Of a stretch of DNA of 64,000 bases, positions 8,853-17,875 are shown in pieces. The notes beneath the pieces were generated by a model. That model worked only from the letters and a program-made list of their open reading frames with translations, had not been told where the DNA came from and searched no databases. Both the position numbers and the translations under genes were made by a program. Position 1 is the stretch's first letter; each line of letters opens with the position of its first letter. This stretch comes from Bacteroidales bacterium (GTDB lineage: Bacteria; Bacteroidota; Bacteroidia; Bacteroidales; UBA932): the NCBI GenBank assembly GCA_012522855.1, contig JAAYJQ010000029.1, positions 59,725 to 123,724 on the forward strand, in the 5' to 3' direction.

Positions 8853-9749
8853 ATGAATATGTTCGAATCTCTCTTCATCCACTGGAATGTGGATCCGGAA
8901 CTGTTCCGGATCGGGAATTTCGCGGTACGCTGGTACGGGCTGCTGTTCGTGAGCGGTTTCATTCTGGGCTACTGGATGATGGCGAAGTTCTTCGAACGCG
9001 AAGGAGTCAACAAGGACATCCTCGATCCGCTATTGTACACCCTGCTCATCGGCACCTTGGTCGGATCGCGGCTCGGGCACTGCATTTTCTATCAGCCGGA
9101 CTACTACTTTGGATCCTGGAAAGGATTCTGGGAGATCTTCCTAGTCTGGAAAGGCGGTCTGGCCAGTCACGGAGGCACGCTCATGCTCCTCTTATGCCTC
9201 TGGTGGTTCGCCGCCCGGTACGGCAAGAAGAATCACATCGACTACCTGTGGATCTGTGATCACCTGGTCATCCCCGTCGCCTTCGCCGCCACCTTCATCC
9301 GCATAGGAAATCTTTTCAATTCGGAAATCTACGGCGAGGTCACCTCTCTTCCCTGGGGCTTTATCTTTGAGCAACGCGGGGAAACGGAACCGAAACACCC
9401 CACGCAGATCTATGAGGCCCTGAGTTATTTTCTGCTGGGGCTGCTTCTGCTGTGGCTCTACCGGAAGAAACTGGACAAGATGTACCGGGGAAGTTTCCTG
9501 GGCATCTTCATGATTCTTTGTTTCGGTATGCGCTTCCTGATCGAGTTCATCAAGGAACCGCAGGTGGAATTCGAGAAATCGATGATGCTGGACATGGGGC
9601 AATGGCTCAGCATCCCCTTCGTGCTCTTCGGAATCGTGCTTCTGGTCTACGCTTGGCGGAAAAAGATTCCCGCCCGAGCTGTGATTCCGGATGCCAGGCC
9701 AAAAAAGACTGAGCCAACGCATTACGCCAAGAGTTTGCGGGACCGATGA
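8853..9749 (+). CDS. lgt: prolipoprotein diacylglyceryl transferase
   Basis: An inner-membrane enzyme that transfers diacylglyceryl from phosphatidylglycerol to the lipobox Cys of prolipoproteins. The start is placed at 8853 (MNMFESLFIHWNVDPEL) because the upstream ATG at 8826 precedes the promoter element; this gives 298 residues. Hallmarks are VRWYGLLFVSGFILGYWM, the WKGGLASHGGTLM motif with the essential HGG, and RIGNLFNSEIYG with the conserved Arg/Asn/Glu. About seven hydrophobic spans are visible. The many lipobox proteins in this window depend on it. The stop overlaps the next ATG by 4 nt. Confidence 0.96.
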   Translation: MNMFESLFIHWNVDPELFRIGNFAVRWYGLLFVSGFILGYWMMAKFFEREGVNKDILDPLLYTLLIGTLVGSRLGHCIFYQPDYYFGSWKGFWEIFLVWKGGLASHGGTLMLLLCLWWFAARYGKKNHIDYLWICDHLVIPVAFAATFIRIGNLFNSEIYGEVTSLPWGFIFEQRGETEPKHPTQIYEALSYFLLGLLLLWLYRKKLDKMYRGSFLGIFMILCFGMRFLIEFIKEPQVEFEKSMMLDMGQWLSIPFVLFGIVLLVYAWRKKIPARAVIPDARPKKTEPTHYAKSLRDR

Positions 9750-10522
9750 TCAAGGCGATTTTTTTCGACATTGACGGTACCCTGGTCAGTTTTCAGACGC
9801 ATCGGATGTCCGAACGCGTCAAAGAAGCCTTATGGACCCTCCGGCGGAAGGGAGTCAAACTGTTTGTCGCCACCGGCCGCCCAATGCTCAACATCAACAA
9901 TCTGGAAGGATTCCCCTTCGACGGTTTCATTACCATGAACGGTGCCCTGACCTACCTGGACGGAAAAATCGTGGACCGGCATCCCTTGGCACGGGAAGAC
10001 GCGCGGAAAGTTGCGGTCCTCGCGACCGAACTGGATACCACGGCTTGGGTGTTTACCGAGGATTTTTCCGGAGTAAACCAAATGACCGCGAAGGCGACGG
10101 CCTTCGCTGAGCGAATCCACATTTTTCCTTCGGGTTTTGTGGATCTGGAACGGATGGCTGAAACAACGGATATCTACGAGTACACCTTCTTTATCTCCAT
10201 TGAAGACGAACACAGGCTGCTCCGTCCGATCTTGAGTCATGCGGATTATCCGCGCTGGCATCCGGATTTCACCGACATCGTGGCCAAAGGATTGTCGAAA
10301 GCCTCCGCGGCATCCATTCTGCTGGACCGGCTGGGAATCGCCCGCGAAGAATGCATGGCGTTCGGAGACGGCGGGAACGATGTCCCCCTCATCGAATATG
10401 CCGGAATCGGAGTGGCGATGGGCAATGCGGCCGAGGAAGTCAAAGCGGTCGCAGATCTGGTCACGCGATCCGTCGACGAAGACGGCATCGTAGCGACGCT
10501 GAAAAATTTCGGTCTCCTATGA
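9746..10522 (+). CDS. Cof-type HAD-IIB phosphatase
   Basis: A 258-residue haloacid-dehalogenase hydrolase. Motif I FFDIDGTLVS is at residues 6-15, motif II in LFVATGRP near 46, and motif IV MAFGDGGNDVPLI near 212, with an inserted alpha/beta cap between them, as in Cof/YbiV sugar-phosphate phosphatases. The lysine of motif III falls in KGLSKASAASILLDRLGI. The substrate is unknown. It is translationally coupled to lgt (ATGA overlap at 9746-9749), an association that does not reveal its role. Confidence 0.9.
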   Translation: MIKAIFFDIDGTLVSFQTHRMSERVKEALWTLRRKGVKLFVATGRPMLNINNLEGFPFDGFITMNGALTYLDGKIVDRHPLAREDARKVAVLATELDTTAWVFTEDFSGVNQMTAKATAFAERIHIFPSGFVDLERMAETTDIYEYTFFISIEDEHRLLRPILSHADYPRWHPDFTDIVAKGLSKASAASILLDRLGIAREECMAFGDGGNDVPLIEYAGIGVAMGNAAEEVKAVADLVTRSVDEDGIVATLKNFGLL

Positions 10523-10740
10523 GCCGATCAGGCCTTTCGGTGGCAAGAAATTTGCTTATGGTGTGCCGACATATTCAGAGCCCTATCGCTCAAGAATCCA
10601 GAAAAACAAATTCCATCCTGACGTATTCTCTGCTCAACCCGGCACAGGACGAAGTCATCGACCGATATCGGAGGAGAGAGATTCTGATCGCAGGCAGGAT
10701 GGAAAGCATGCAACAAGGAATAATGAAACAAAGAATATGA
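10519..10740 (+). CDS. possible 73-residue peptide between the HAD gene and tolC (doubtful)
   Basis: An ATG at 10519 overlaps the HAD stop as ATGA, and the frame ends in a TGA that overlaps the tolC ATG, again as ATGA. The predicted product is Arg-rich with no recognisable domain or signal peptide. The double coupling geometry is what genuine operon genes show, but the composition looks like a chance frame. The stretch also holds GAAATTTG at 10547-10554 (7 of 8 promoter consensus), so it could simply be the tolC leader. Confidence 0.15.
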   Translation: MSRSGLSVARNLLMVCRHIQSPIAQESRKTNSILTYSLLNPAQDEVIDRYRRREILIAGRMESMQQGIMKQRI

Positions 10741-12236
10741 CAAGAAAAATCTTACTCGCAGCGGTCGCGCTGCTTCCGTTGCTCGCTGCCGCCCAGGATG
10801 CGGAGTCGCGGATTCCGGAGCCTTCCGACACAACATTTCTCACGCTGGATCAAGCTCTGGAGATTGCGTTGAGCGAGAACGTGGCCGTGAAGGTTGCCGA
10901 CAAGGAAATCGAGCGGTCCGGCTATGCGAAAAAGGGGACCTATGCGGCTTTGTTTCCCCAAATCAACGCCTCAGGCTCTTTCCAACGGACGATCAAGAAA
11001 CAGATCATGTACATGGATCAGGATGATAGCGGGGAAGGGGGCGGAGGCGGCTTTTTCGGTTCCATCGCGCCCTATTTCATGCGGATCCAGGAACTATCTG
11101 TGCTGCAGGGATTGGATCCGGTGACGGTCGCTCCGTCGACCGGATCGAGCAGTGAAGGTTTCGCCGTAGGCCGCTGGAACGCCTGGAGTACCGGCATTTC
11201 GGCCAATATGCCGCTGGTGAACGCGCAGCTTTGGAAAAGCATCGAAATCTCCGGCCAGCAAGTCGAACTCGCCGTCGAACAGGCACGATCTTCCCGGCTG
11301 GACATGGTGACCCAGGTAAAGCAGGCTTTCTATGCCGTGCTCCTGGCCAAGGAAGCCTTGTCGGTCTACCGGAGTGTCTATGACAATTCCCTGCAGAATC
11401 TGGCGCAGACCGAAAAGCGGTACAATGCCCAGAAGGCTTCGGAATTGGAATTTACCCGGGCGAAAGCCACCGCTGCCAATACCATCCCGAATGTTTTCAA
11501 TGCTGAAAGCAGCGTTATTCTCGCGCTTTGGCAGCTGAAAGCCGTCATGGGGGTCGATTTGGATCTGCCGATCGATGTCGCGGGGACGCTCTCGGAGTAT
11601 TCCGAGGAGATGGGCTACGATATCGCGCTGGAAGACTCCGCCTCGCTGGATCGGAATTCCACGCTTCGGCAGCTGGCCATCCAGGCGGAACAGCTCGCGG
11701 CTACCGTGAAGATGCAGCAGTATGCCTCGCTGCCCTCGCTTTCTTTAGGATTTGCGTACAATTACAGCGCGATGGCCAATGATTTTGTTTTCAAGAATTA
11801 CAAGTGGACTCCGTATTCCTATGTCGGCCTCAGTTTGAGTATCCCGATTTTCTCCGGGGGACAGCGCCTCAACCAGATCCGCCAGACCCGGGTACAGGCG
11901 GCTGAACTGGATTTGCAGCGGATGGATACGGAACGGAAATTACGGATTGCCATCCGGCAGTACCTGACCACCATGCAGACCAACATCAAGAGTTACGCGG
12001 CCGCCCGGGACGCGGAACTGACCGCGCGGAAAGCGTACGACATCGCGGCAAAGTCTTATGCGGTCGGCCGGAGTACGATTACCGACCTCAACGATGCCCA
12101 GCTAGGGCTGACGCAGTCTCAACTGGCGGTCAGCCAGGCGGTCTACAATTTTGTGGTTGCAAAATCGCAACTGGAGCAGACCTTGGGCTACGACTTCTTG
12201 GATGACTGCGGCAACGTGGATTTGGTTAACAGATAA
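10737..12236 (+). CDS. TolC-family outer membrane efflux channel
   Basis: A 499-residue outer-membrane channel component. The start is set at 10737 because MTRKILLAAVALLPLLAAAQ is a clear Sec signal peptide; longer versions would bury it. Two OEP repeats are visible: TFLTLDQALEIALSENVAVKVADKEIE begins the first, and SLSIPIFSGGQRLNQIRQTRVQAAELDLQRMDTERKLRIAIRQYL lies in the second, with long coiled helices forming the periplasmic barrel. A Gly/Asp/Glu-rich insert (DQDDSGEGGGGGFFG) lies near residue 100. It is first in a three-gene efflux operon, an order (channel, adaptor, pump) common in Bacteroidetes. Substrates cannot be read from sequence. Confidence 0.92.
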   Translation: MTRKILLAAVALLPLLAAAQDAESRIPEPSDTTFLTLDQALEIALSENVAVKVADKEIERSGYAKKGTYAALFPQINASGSFQRTIKKQIMYMDQDDSGEGGGGGFFGSIAPYFMRIQELSVLQGLDPVTVAPSTGSSSEGFAVGRWNAWSTGISANMPLVNAQLWKSIEISGQQVELAVEQARSSRLDMVTQVKQAFYAVLLAKEALSVYRSVYDNSLQNLAQTEKRYNAQKASELEFTRAKATAANTIPNVFNAESSVILALWQLKAVMGVDLDLPIDVAGTLSEYSEEMGYDIALEDSASLDRNSTLRQLAIQAEQLAATVKMQQYASLPSLSLGFAYNYSAMANDFVFKNYKWTPYSYVGLSLSIPIFSGGQRLNQIRQTRVQAAELDLQRMDTERKLRIAIRQYLTTMQTNIKSYAAARDAELTARKAYDIAAKSYAVGRSTITDLNDAQLGLTQSQLAVSQAVYNFVVAKSQLEQTLGYDFLDDCGNVDLVNR

Positions 12237-12251
12237 ATTAGATTGAAGAAT

Positions 12252-13292
12252 ATGAAAACGATTTTCAGGATCTTGCTTTGCGCGGGCGTCGTCATGACGA
12301 TGTACGGCTGTGGCGGCAATCAGAAGAAAAATGCTTCCAGTTCAGACGAGATGGAGGCGGATTCAGTGGAAGTCTCGCTGGTAGCGGTCGAAACGGCCAG
12401 GATGCAGGATGTCCCGCAGACAGATGTCTTTACTTCCACGGTTCAGGCATTCGCGGTAAACAACATCGCACCTCAAGCGGGCGGGCGGATCGAACGGATC
12501 CACGCCGAAGTGGGAGATTTCGTTTCGCAGGGGAAGATGCTTGCCGAAATGAACCGGTCACAGTTGGATCAGGCCCGGCTGAAGTTGCTGAATGATTCCA
12601 CTGAATTTGGCCGATTGAAGCAATTGTACGATGAAGGGGGGCTCTCGAAGTCGGATCTGGATGCCATTGAAATGTCCTTCAAGGTCAGTCGGAGCACCTA
12701 CCAGAATTTGCTGGAGAACACGTTCCTGCGTTCACCGATCAGCGGGGTTGTTTCCGTCCGGAATTATGACCGGGGCGACATGTATGGCGGCCAGCCGATC
12801 TTCGTGGTGCAGCAGATCACGCCCGTGAAACTGCTGGTCGCTGTTTCGGAGACAGATTACACGAAGGTTCATGTGGGGGATGCGGTGGAAATCACGGCGG
12901 ACGCCTTGCCGGGCGAAACCTTTACCGGTAAGGTAAAACGGATCTATCCGACCGTTGACCCCACGACCCATACGGTTACCACTGAAATTCAAGTCACGAA
13001 TGCGGACCGAAAACTTCGTCCGGGCATGTTTGCGAAAGCCAAAGTGGAATTCGGTGTGAACCACAGTGTTACGGTGCCGGATGCTGCTGTGGTGAAGCAA
13101 CCGGGGTCCGGTCAACGGTCTGTATTTGTACTGAACGAAGACAGCACGGTATCGCTCCGGATCGTGACTTTGGGCAGGCACTTCGGAACTTCCTATGAAA
13201 TTCTGGACGGGCTGCAGGAAGGGGAAGTGGTGGTAACCAAAGGACATGCTTCCCTGAAAAACGGCTCTGCGGTTCAAGTGATGGACAAGTAG
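12252..13292 (+). CDS. RND efflux periplasmic adaptor lipoprotein (HlyD/MFP family)
   Basis: A 346-residue membrane fusion protein that bridges the RND pump and TolC. The ATG at 12252 gives MKTIFRILLCAGVVMTMYGC, a lipoprotein signal with the acylated Cys near residue 20. The lipoyl/barrel-sandwich halves are seen in VNNIAPQAGGRIERIHAEVGDFVSQGKMLAEM and NTFLRSPISGVVSVRNYDRGDMY. A short alpha hairpin lies between them. The beta-barrel segment PVKLLVAVSETDYTKVHVGDAVEI and the membrane-proximal domain follow. The gap to tolC is 15 nt and to the pump 23 nt. Confidence 0.93.
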   Translation: MKTIFRILLCAGVVMTMYGCGGNQKKNASSSDEMEADSVEVSLVAVETARMQDVPQTDVFTSTVQAFAVNNIAPQAGGRIERIHAEVGDFVSQGKMLAEMNRSQLDQARLKLLNDSTEFGRLKQLYDEGGLSKSDLDAIEMSFKVSRSTYQNLLENTFLRSPISGVVSVRNYDRGDMYGGQPIFVVQQITPVKLLVAVSETDYTKVHVGDAVEITADALPGETFTGKVKRIYPTVDPTTHTVTTEIQVTNADRKLRPGMFAKAKVEFGVNHSVTVPDAAVVKQPGSGQRSVFVLNEDSTVSLRIVTLGRHFGTSYEILDGLQEGEVVVTKGHASLKNGSAVQVMDK

Positions 13293-13315
13293 GTGAATTT
13301 TAATCGGATGCAATC

Positions 13316-16300
13316 ATGAGTATTTACAGAACAGCGGTGAATCATCCGGTGACGACGGCCTTGGTTTTCGTGGCTTTCGCCATCTTCGGAATCTTCTCGC
13401 TGATCAGGACTTCCATCGCTCAGTTGCCGGATTTTGACGCGAACATCGTGATGGTCATGTCTTCCTATTCCGGCGCGAGCGCTTCAGATATTGAAACGAA
13501 CGTTACGAAGGTGCTTGAAAACTCCTTGAACGGGGTTCAGAATTTGAAGAACATGACTTCGCGGTCTCGGGAAAACATCGCCTTGGTGATCCTGGAGTTT
13601 AATTATGGAACAGATATCGACGAGGCCAGCAACGACGTGCGCGATAAACTGGATTTGGTGACTTCCGCGCTTCCGGACGGAGCTTCGATCCCGGTTCTCT
13701 TCAAATTCAGCGCCGATGACATGCCGATCATGATCCTGTCGGCGACGGCCGAGGAGAGTCTTTCGGGGCTTGACGTGATTCTCGATGACCGGGTTACAAC
13801 TCCGCTTGCTCGCGTGATGGGAGTCGGAACGGTTTCCGTGAACGGAGCTCCCAAGCGGGAGATCAATGTCTATTGCGATCCCGACAAGTTGCAGGCTTAC
13901 GGTCTTTCCGTCAGCATGATCTCCCAGATCATCGCTGCGGAGAACCGGAATATGCCGAGCGGTGACATTGACATCGGCTCGAGCACCTATTCCCTGCGGG
14001 TGGAAAAGGAATTCGATGACCCTTCGGAACTGCTGGACGTTGTGGTCGGCCATTCGAACGGTAAGGTGGTCTATCTGCGTGACGTGGCGACCGTCCATGA
14101 CGGGGAGCAGGAACGTCAGCAGGAGGCTTACACCAATGGCGTCCGTTCCGCGACGATCGCTATCCAGAAGCAGAGCGGTGCCAATACCGTGAACACGATC
14201 AAAGGGGTGAAGAGGGAGCTCAAGAACATTGAGAAGAATCTGCCTTCGGATATCCGGATCACTACGGTGATCGACTCCTCCGACAACATCATCAACTCGA
14301 TCAATTCTCTGAAAGAAACGATCCTGATCACGTTGTTGGTCGTGATGCTGGTCGTATATGTGTTTCTGGGCCGTTGGCGGGCGACTTTCATCATCGTTCT
14401 TTCGATTCCGATCTCCCTGCTGGGGTCGCTGGTGTACCTGTATGCGACGGGGAACACCCTGAACATTATTTCCATGTCTGCTTTGTCCATCGCCATCGGC
14501 ATGGTGGTCGACGATGCCATCGTGGTACTGGAAAACATTTCCACCCATTTGGATCGGGGTGAGAAACCGAAGGAGGCGGCCGTTCACGGCACGTCCGAAG
14601 TGGGCATCTCCGTGGTCGCCTCGACCTTGACCATGCTCTGCGTCTTCATTCCGTTGACCATGGTCAGCGGAATGACGGGTATCATGTTCAGGCAGCTGGG
14701 CTGGATTGTCACCATCATCATGGTCATCTCGACCCTGGGCGCCTTGACCTTGGTTCCGATGCTCTGTTCCCGGATGCTGAGCAACAAGCCCAAAACCCGG
14801 AAGCTGCATCGCTTGATTTTCGATCCCGTTGAGAAATCCCTGAATTCCTTCTCGGATTTTTATGCCCGCGTCATTGCTTGGGCGACGAGTCACCGTCTCG
14901 GTGTTTCGCTCGGCGCCTTGGCCATCTTCGCGGTCGTGGTGATCTTCCTTGCTCCGCGCCTCAAGTCCGAGTTCTTCCCGTATTCCGATCAGGGACGGTT
15001 GAATGTAAGCATCGAACTGCCGGTCGGCACAGCGCAGTCCGTTACCAAGGATTTTGTGGAGCGCTTCTACGCGCAGATAGTCGAAGAAGTTCCTGAAATC
15101 AAAGTCTGCAGCTACAGCTTCGGTCAGGCTTCTTCCGACAACACCTTTGGCAGTATGCGGTCCAATGGGGCCTACATCGTTTCTATGAACATCAACATTG
15201 GTTCCATGGAAGACCGGATACGGTCCACATCGGAGATCGCGGATCTTCTGCGAAAAGATCTTGCGTCCTATCCCGAAGTACGGAAATTCAACATTACCGA
15301 AGGAATGGGGGGAATGGGAGGCGCCTCTTCCGTCGATGTGGAAATCTACGGCTACAGTTTCGAAACAACGGACGCTATTGCCCGTACCCTTCAGGCGAAA
15401 ATGCTTGCGGACGACAATTTTGTTGAGGTCACCTTGAGCCGCGATGCTTATTCCTCTGAGTACCAGGTTGATTTCGACCGGACCAAGCTTGCGCTGAACG
15501 GTCTCAATTCTACTACGGCGGCTGCTGCCTTCAGCGCGGCGATGAGCGGAACCGTGGGATCTTTCTACCGTGAAGAGGGCAATGAGTACAGCATTCGCGT
15601 GCGCTACGCCCCCGAATTCAGGACCAGTGTCGAGGATCTTGAAAACATCCTCGTGTACAATCCCATGGGACAGGCGATCCGGATCAAGGATCTCGGCACC
15701 ATTATCGAGACCCAGGTTCCCCCGAGCATCGAACGGAAGAACCGGGAGCGGTACATTTCGGTCAGGGGAATCGTTGCGAAGGGCCATGCGCTGAGCGAAG
15801 CGGTCGAGGCGGCGCAGAATATTATCGACGCCACCGACATTCCCAACGAATTGTCTACCGTCATTACGGGAGACTTCGAGGATCAGCAAGACATGTTCGC
15901 CGACCTGATCGTCTTGATTGTCTTGATTCTGATCCTGGTGTACATGGTCATGGCATCCCAGTTCGAATCCTTCATGAGTCCGTTCGTGATCATGTTCTCC
16001 ATCCCCTTCGCCTTTGTGGGGGTGATCCTGGGCTTGTGGATTTCCGGCACGCCGCTGGGCGTGATGGCGATGATCGGCATCATCATCCTGCTCGGGGTCG
16101 TGGTGAAAAACGGTATCGTGCTGATCGACTACACGATTTTGATGCGGGAGCGGGGCATGAACATCATCGATGCCTCGGTGACGGCTGCGCGAAGCCGGTT
16201 GCGCCCGATTCTGATGACCACGCTGACCACGGTGCTGGGCATGCTTCCGCTGGCGCTGGGCCGCGGGGAAGGCTCCGAAATATGGCGGTCGCTGGGTATG

Positions 16301-16423
16301 ACGGTCTGCTGGGGACTTTCAATCTCCACGGTGGTTACCCTCATTTTGATTCCGGTTCTGTACTGCGCCTTCGCGACGGGCCAGGAGAACCGGAAAAAAC
16401 GCAAGGCACTTGAACGAGTCTAA
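13316..16423 (+). CDS. RND efflux permease (AcrB/HAE1-like)
   Basis: A 1035-residue inner-membrane proton-driven pump. The N-terminus MSIYRTAVNHPVTTALVFVAFAIFGIFSL is the first membrane helix, followed by the large periplasmic porter loop, TM2-6, a second porter loop and TM8-12. The TM4 proton relay AIGMVVDDAIVVLENI carries the adjacent Asp pair expected for active RND pumps, and GVVVKNGIVLIDYT marks TM10. TM-rich halves are near residues 330-560 and 850-1020. It is normal in length and intact. It forms an operon with the TolC and adaptor genes and is followed 12 nt later by the PII-like gene. Confidence 0.95.
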   Translation: MSIYRTAVNHPVTTALVFVAFAIFGIFSLIRTSIAQLPDFDANIVMVMSSYSGASASDIETNVTKVLENSLNGVQNLKNMTSRSRENIALVILEFNYGTDIDEASNDVRDKLDLVTSALPDGASIPVLFKFSADDMPIMILSATAEESLSGLDVILDDRVTTPLARVMGVGTVSVNGAPKREINVYCDPDKLQAYGLSVSMISQIIAAENRNMPSGDIDIGSSTYSLRVEKEFDDPSELLDVVVGHSNGKVVYLRDVATVHDGEQERQQEAYTNGVRSATIAIQKQSGANTVNTIKGVKRELKNIEKNLPSDIRITTVIDSSDNIINSINSLKETILITLLVVMLVVYVFLGRWRATFIIVLSIPISLLGSLVYLYATGNTLNIISMSALSIAIGMVVDDAIVVLENISTHLDRGEKPKEAAVHGTSEVGISVVASTLTMLCVFIPLTMVSGMTGIMFRQLGWIVTIIMVISTLGALTLVPMLCSRMLSNKPKTRKLHRLIFDPVEKSLNSFSDFYARVIAWATSHRLGVSLGALAIFAVVVIFLAPRLKSEFFPYSDQGRLNVSIELPVGTAQSVTKDFVERFYAQIVEEVPEIKVCSYSFGQASSDNTFGSMRSNGAYIVSMNINIGSMEDRIRSTSEIADLLRKDLASYPEVRKFNITEGMGGMGGASSVDVEIYGYSFETTDAIARTLQAKMLADDNFVEVTLSRDAYSSEYQVDFDRTKLALNGLNSTTAAAAFSAAMSGTVGSFYREEGNEYSIRVRYAPEFRTSVEDLENILVYNPMGQAIRIKDLGTIIETQVPPSIERKNRERYISVRGIVAKGHALSEAVEAAQNIIDATDIPNELSTVITGDFEDQQDMFADLIVLIVLILILVYMVMASQFESFMSPFVIMFSIPFAFVGVILGLWISGTPLGVMAMIGIIILLGVVVKNGIVLIDYTILMRERGMNIIDASVTAARSRLRPILMTTLTTVLGMLPLALGRGEGSEIWRSLGMTVCWGLSISTVVTLILIPVLYCAFATGQENRKKRKALERV

Positions 16424-16435
16424 TCATTTCGAATC

Positions 16436-16729
16436 ATGAAAGCGATATTCATAGCATACAACCAAGCCTACGGAGAAGAGATCATCGAGGTTTTGGAAGC
16501 GGAAGGCCAGCGAGGCTTTACCCAATGGACCAATATTCAGGGCAGGGGGCATGAAAACGGCCTACCCCACATGGGCAGCCATGCCTGGCCGATGATGAAC
16601 TTTGCCATTTTGACAATCGTGCCGGACGACAAGGTCGATGCCCTTCTTTCTCGGTTGAAGAAAAAGGATGAAGCCTATCCCGACTTGGGTCTTCGGGCGT
16701 TTTCCTGGAACATCGAGCAGGCCGTCTGA
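16436..16729 (+). CDS. PG0541-like PII-fold transporter-associated protein
   Basis: A 97-residue protein with a ferredoxin-like (PII/GlnB-type) pattern: MKAIFIAYNQAYGEEIIEVLEAEGQRGFTQWTNIQGRG at the start, then ILTIVPDDKVDALLSRLKKKDEAYPDLGLRAFSWNIEQAV. It resembles the small protein PG0541 of Porphyromonas gingivalis, which is likewise encoded directly after an RND efflux operon. A trimeric regulatory partner of the pump is an inference from fold and position; ligand and mechanism are not known. It is 12 nt downstream of the permease and last in the operon. Confidence 0.78.
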   Translation: MKAIFIAYNQAYGEEIIEVLEAEGQRGFTQWTNIQGRGHENGLPHMGSHAWPMMNFAILTIVPDDKVDALLSRLKKKDEAYPDLGLRAFSWNIEQAV

Positions 16730-16733
16730 GGCC

Positions 16734-16764
16734 TTTGCGATCGTCATCGTTTTTCTTATATTTG
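16734..16764 (+). promoter_or_regulatory. promoter of trxA
   Basis: TTTG at 16734-16737, 19 nt, then TATATTTG at 16757-16764 is a textbook Bacteroidetes promoter. It leaves a leader of about 55 nt before the trxA ATG. Confidence 0.8.
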
Positions 16765-16765
16765 C

Positions 16766-16800
16766 GTCTGGAACAAAAATTGCTCTTTGTTGTTCCGGAC
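16766..16800 (+). promoter_or_regulatory. hairpin in the trxA 5' leader
   Basis: GTCTGGAACAA (16766-16776) pairs with TTGTTCCGGAC (16790-16800) over 11 positions with one G-U wobble, across a 13-nt loop. A T/A-rich stretch follows (16801-16813). It begins directly after the -7 element, so it would form at the very 5' end of the trxA mRNA. It could be an RNA-stabilising cap or an attenuator; as a terminator of the efflux operon it would be redundant with its position inside the new transcript. Confidence 0.55.
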
Positions 16801-16825
16801 GTTTATATTTTAATCTAACGGAAAT

Positions 16826-17140
16826 ATGGAAAAGATAGCAACCAATTCGAATTTCGCGGAGATTCTTGCGGACAGCAAACCTGTCATGGTGGATTTTTGG
16901 GCGACCTGGTGCGGCCCCTGCCGGATGCTGGGACCCACGGTCGAAGAAGTCGCGAAAGAATATGACGGGAAAGTCGTCGTGGTCAAATGCAATGTGGATG
17001 AGTGCGATGAAATTCCCGTGAAATACGGAATCAGAAACATTCCTACACTATTGTTCTTTAAGGGCGGACAGGTCGTGGACAGGCTGGTCGGCAATGTGCC
17101 GAAAGCGGAGATCACGGCGAAATTGGACGCGCTCTTATAG
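16826..17140 (+). CDS. trxA: thioredoxin
   Basis: A 104-residue cytoplasmic disulfide reductase. The active site WATWCGPCRML has the redox cysteines at residues 29 and 32. The cis-Pro loop is in YGIRNIPTLLFFKGG, and VVDRLVGNVPKAEI completes the fold. It is of normal length, with no signal peptide. It has its own promoter and a leader hairpin, and stands apart from the efflux operon. Confidence 0.97.
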   Translation: MEKIATNSNFAEILADSKPVMVDFWATWCGPCRMLGPTVEEVAKEYDGKVVVVKCNVDECDEIPVKYGIRNIPTLLFFKGGQVVDRLVGNVPKAEITAKLDALL

Positions 17141-17179
17141 TTTCCATCAACGGACCTGTACATTTTAAACCCTCAGATT

Positions 17180-17869
17180 ATGAAAAGAAAGATGATTATG
17201 TCGGTCGCTGTGATCGTGGCGCTGACTTTGTGTTCCCGGGCGAACGCTCAGATCCTGGAGCGTACAACCTTCGGCATCCAAGCCGGCCTCACTTCCTCAA
17301 GCGCCAGTTTGAAAGACCTGTCTACAGAGTCGGTTTCCAAATACCATGTGGGTGGCTTCCTGCAGATCCCCCTTGCCGGCGGTTTTTCGTTCCAGCCCGG
17401 CCTCTTGTATCAAGTAAAGGGCGCCTCCATGGACTCGTTCTCCGATCACTCTCTGGAGAGCAGCTTTGAGTCGCTCGAGACGGAAGTCGGCTACCTTGAA
17501 GTACCCCTCCAGATTCAGTGGGGCCCGGATCTGATCGCGTTCCGTCCATACGTGTTCGCCGAGCCGTTCCTGGGCTATGCGATCGCGGTCAAAAGCGAGG
17601 GCCAGGCTAAGTTGAGCATCTCTTCCAGCAACAAGAGTTTGAAGGATTCCGGTCTTTCCCGCTTGGAATACGGTCTCGGGTTGGGCGGCGGCATCGAGTT
17701 ATGGAGGCTCCAACTCTCCGCCAAGTATTTCTGGAACATGGGTTCCTTGTATTCGGAAAGCCAAACGGCTGCTGATGCCACAAAGGGTGTCACGGAAGCC
17801 GTAAAGGCGGCTTTCAAAGACAAGAAGAGCTTCAATGGCATCATGTTCACCCTCGGATTCAAGTTCTAG
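17180..17869 (+). CDS. small outer-membrane beta-barrel protein (porin-like)
   Basis: A 229-residue exported protein. Residues 1-23 (MKRKMIMSVAVIVALTLCSRANA) form a Sec signal peptide. The mature part shows alternating aromatic/Gly strands, for example FGIQAGLTSSSASL, GGFLQIPLAGGFSFQPGLLYQ, YLEVPLQIQWG, YGLGLGGGIELWRLQLSAKYFW and a terminal FNGIMFTLGFKF ending in Phe, as expected for an eight-stranded OMP_b-brl barrel. No function is assigned. TACATTTT at 17159-17166 (7 of 8) may be its own promoter. Confidence 0.8.
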   Translation: MKRKMIMSVAVIVALTLCSRANAQILERTTFGIQAGLTSSSASLKDLSTESVSKYHVGGFLQIPLAGGFSFQPGLLYQVKGASMDSFSDHSLESSFESLETEVGYLEVPLQIQWGPDLIAFRPYVFAEPFLGYAIAVKSEGQAKLSISSSNKSLKDSGLSRLEYGLGLGGGIELWRLQLSAKYFWNMGSLYSESQTAADATKGVTEAVKAAFKDKKSFNGIMFTLGFKF

Positions 17870-17875
17870 GACTAT

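Noticed and set aside
13484..15889. Long open frame (801 codons) antisense to the RND permease, and similar antisense frames at 26540-28249, 47522-49339, 49439-51415 and 54462-56114
   Set aside because: They lie opposite strongly conserved genes, have His/Asp/Arg-rich compositions typical of the antisense frame of GC-rich codons, and show no domains or promoters.
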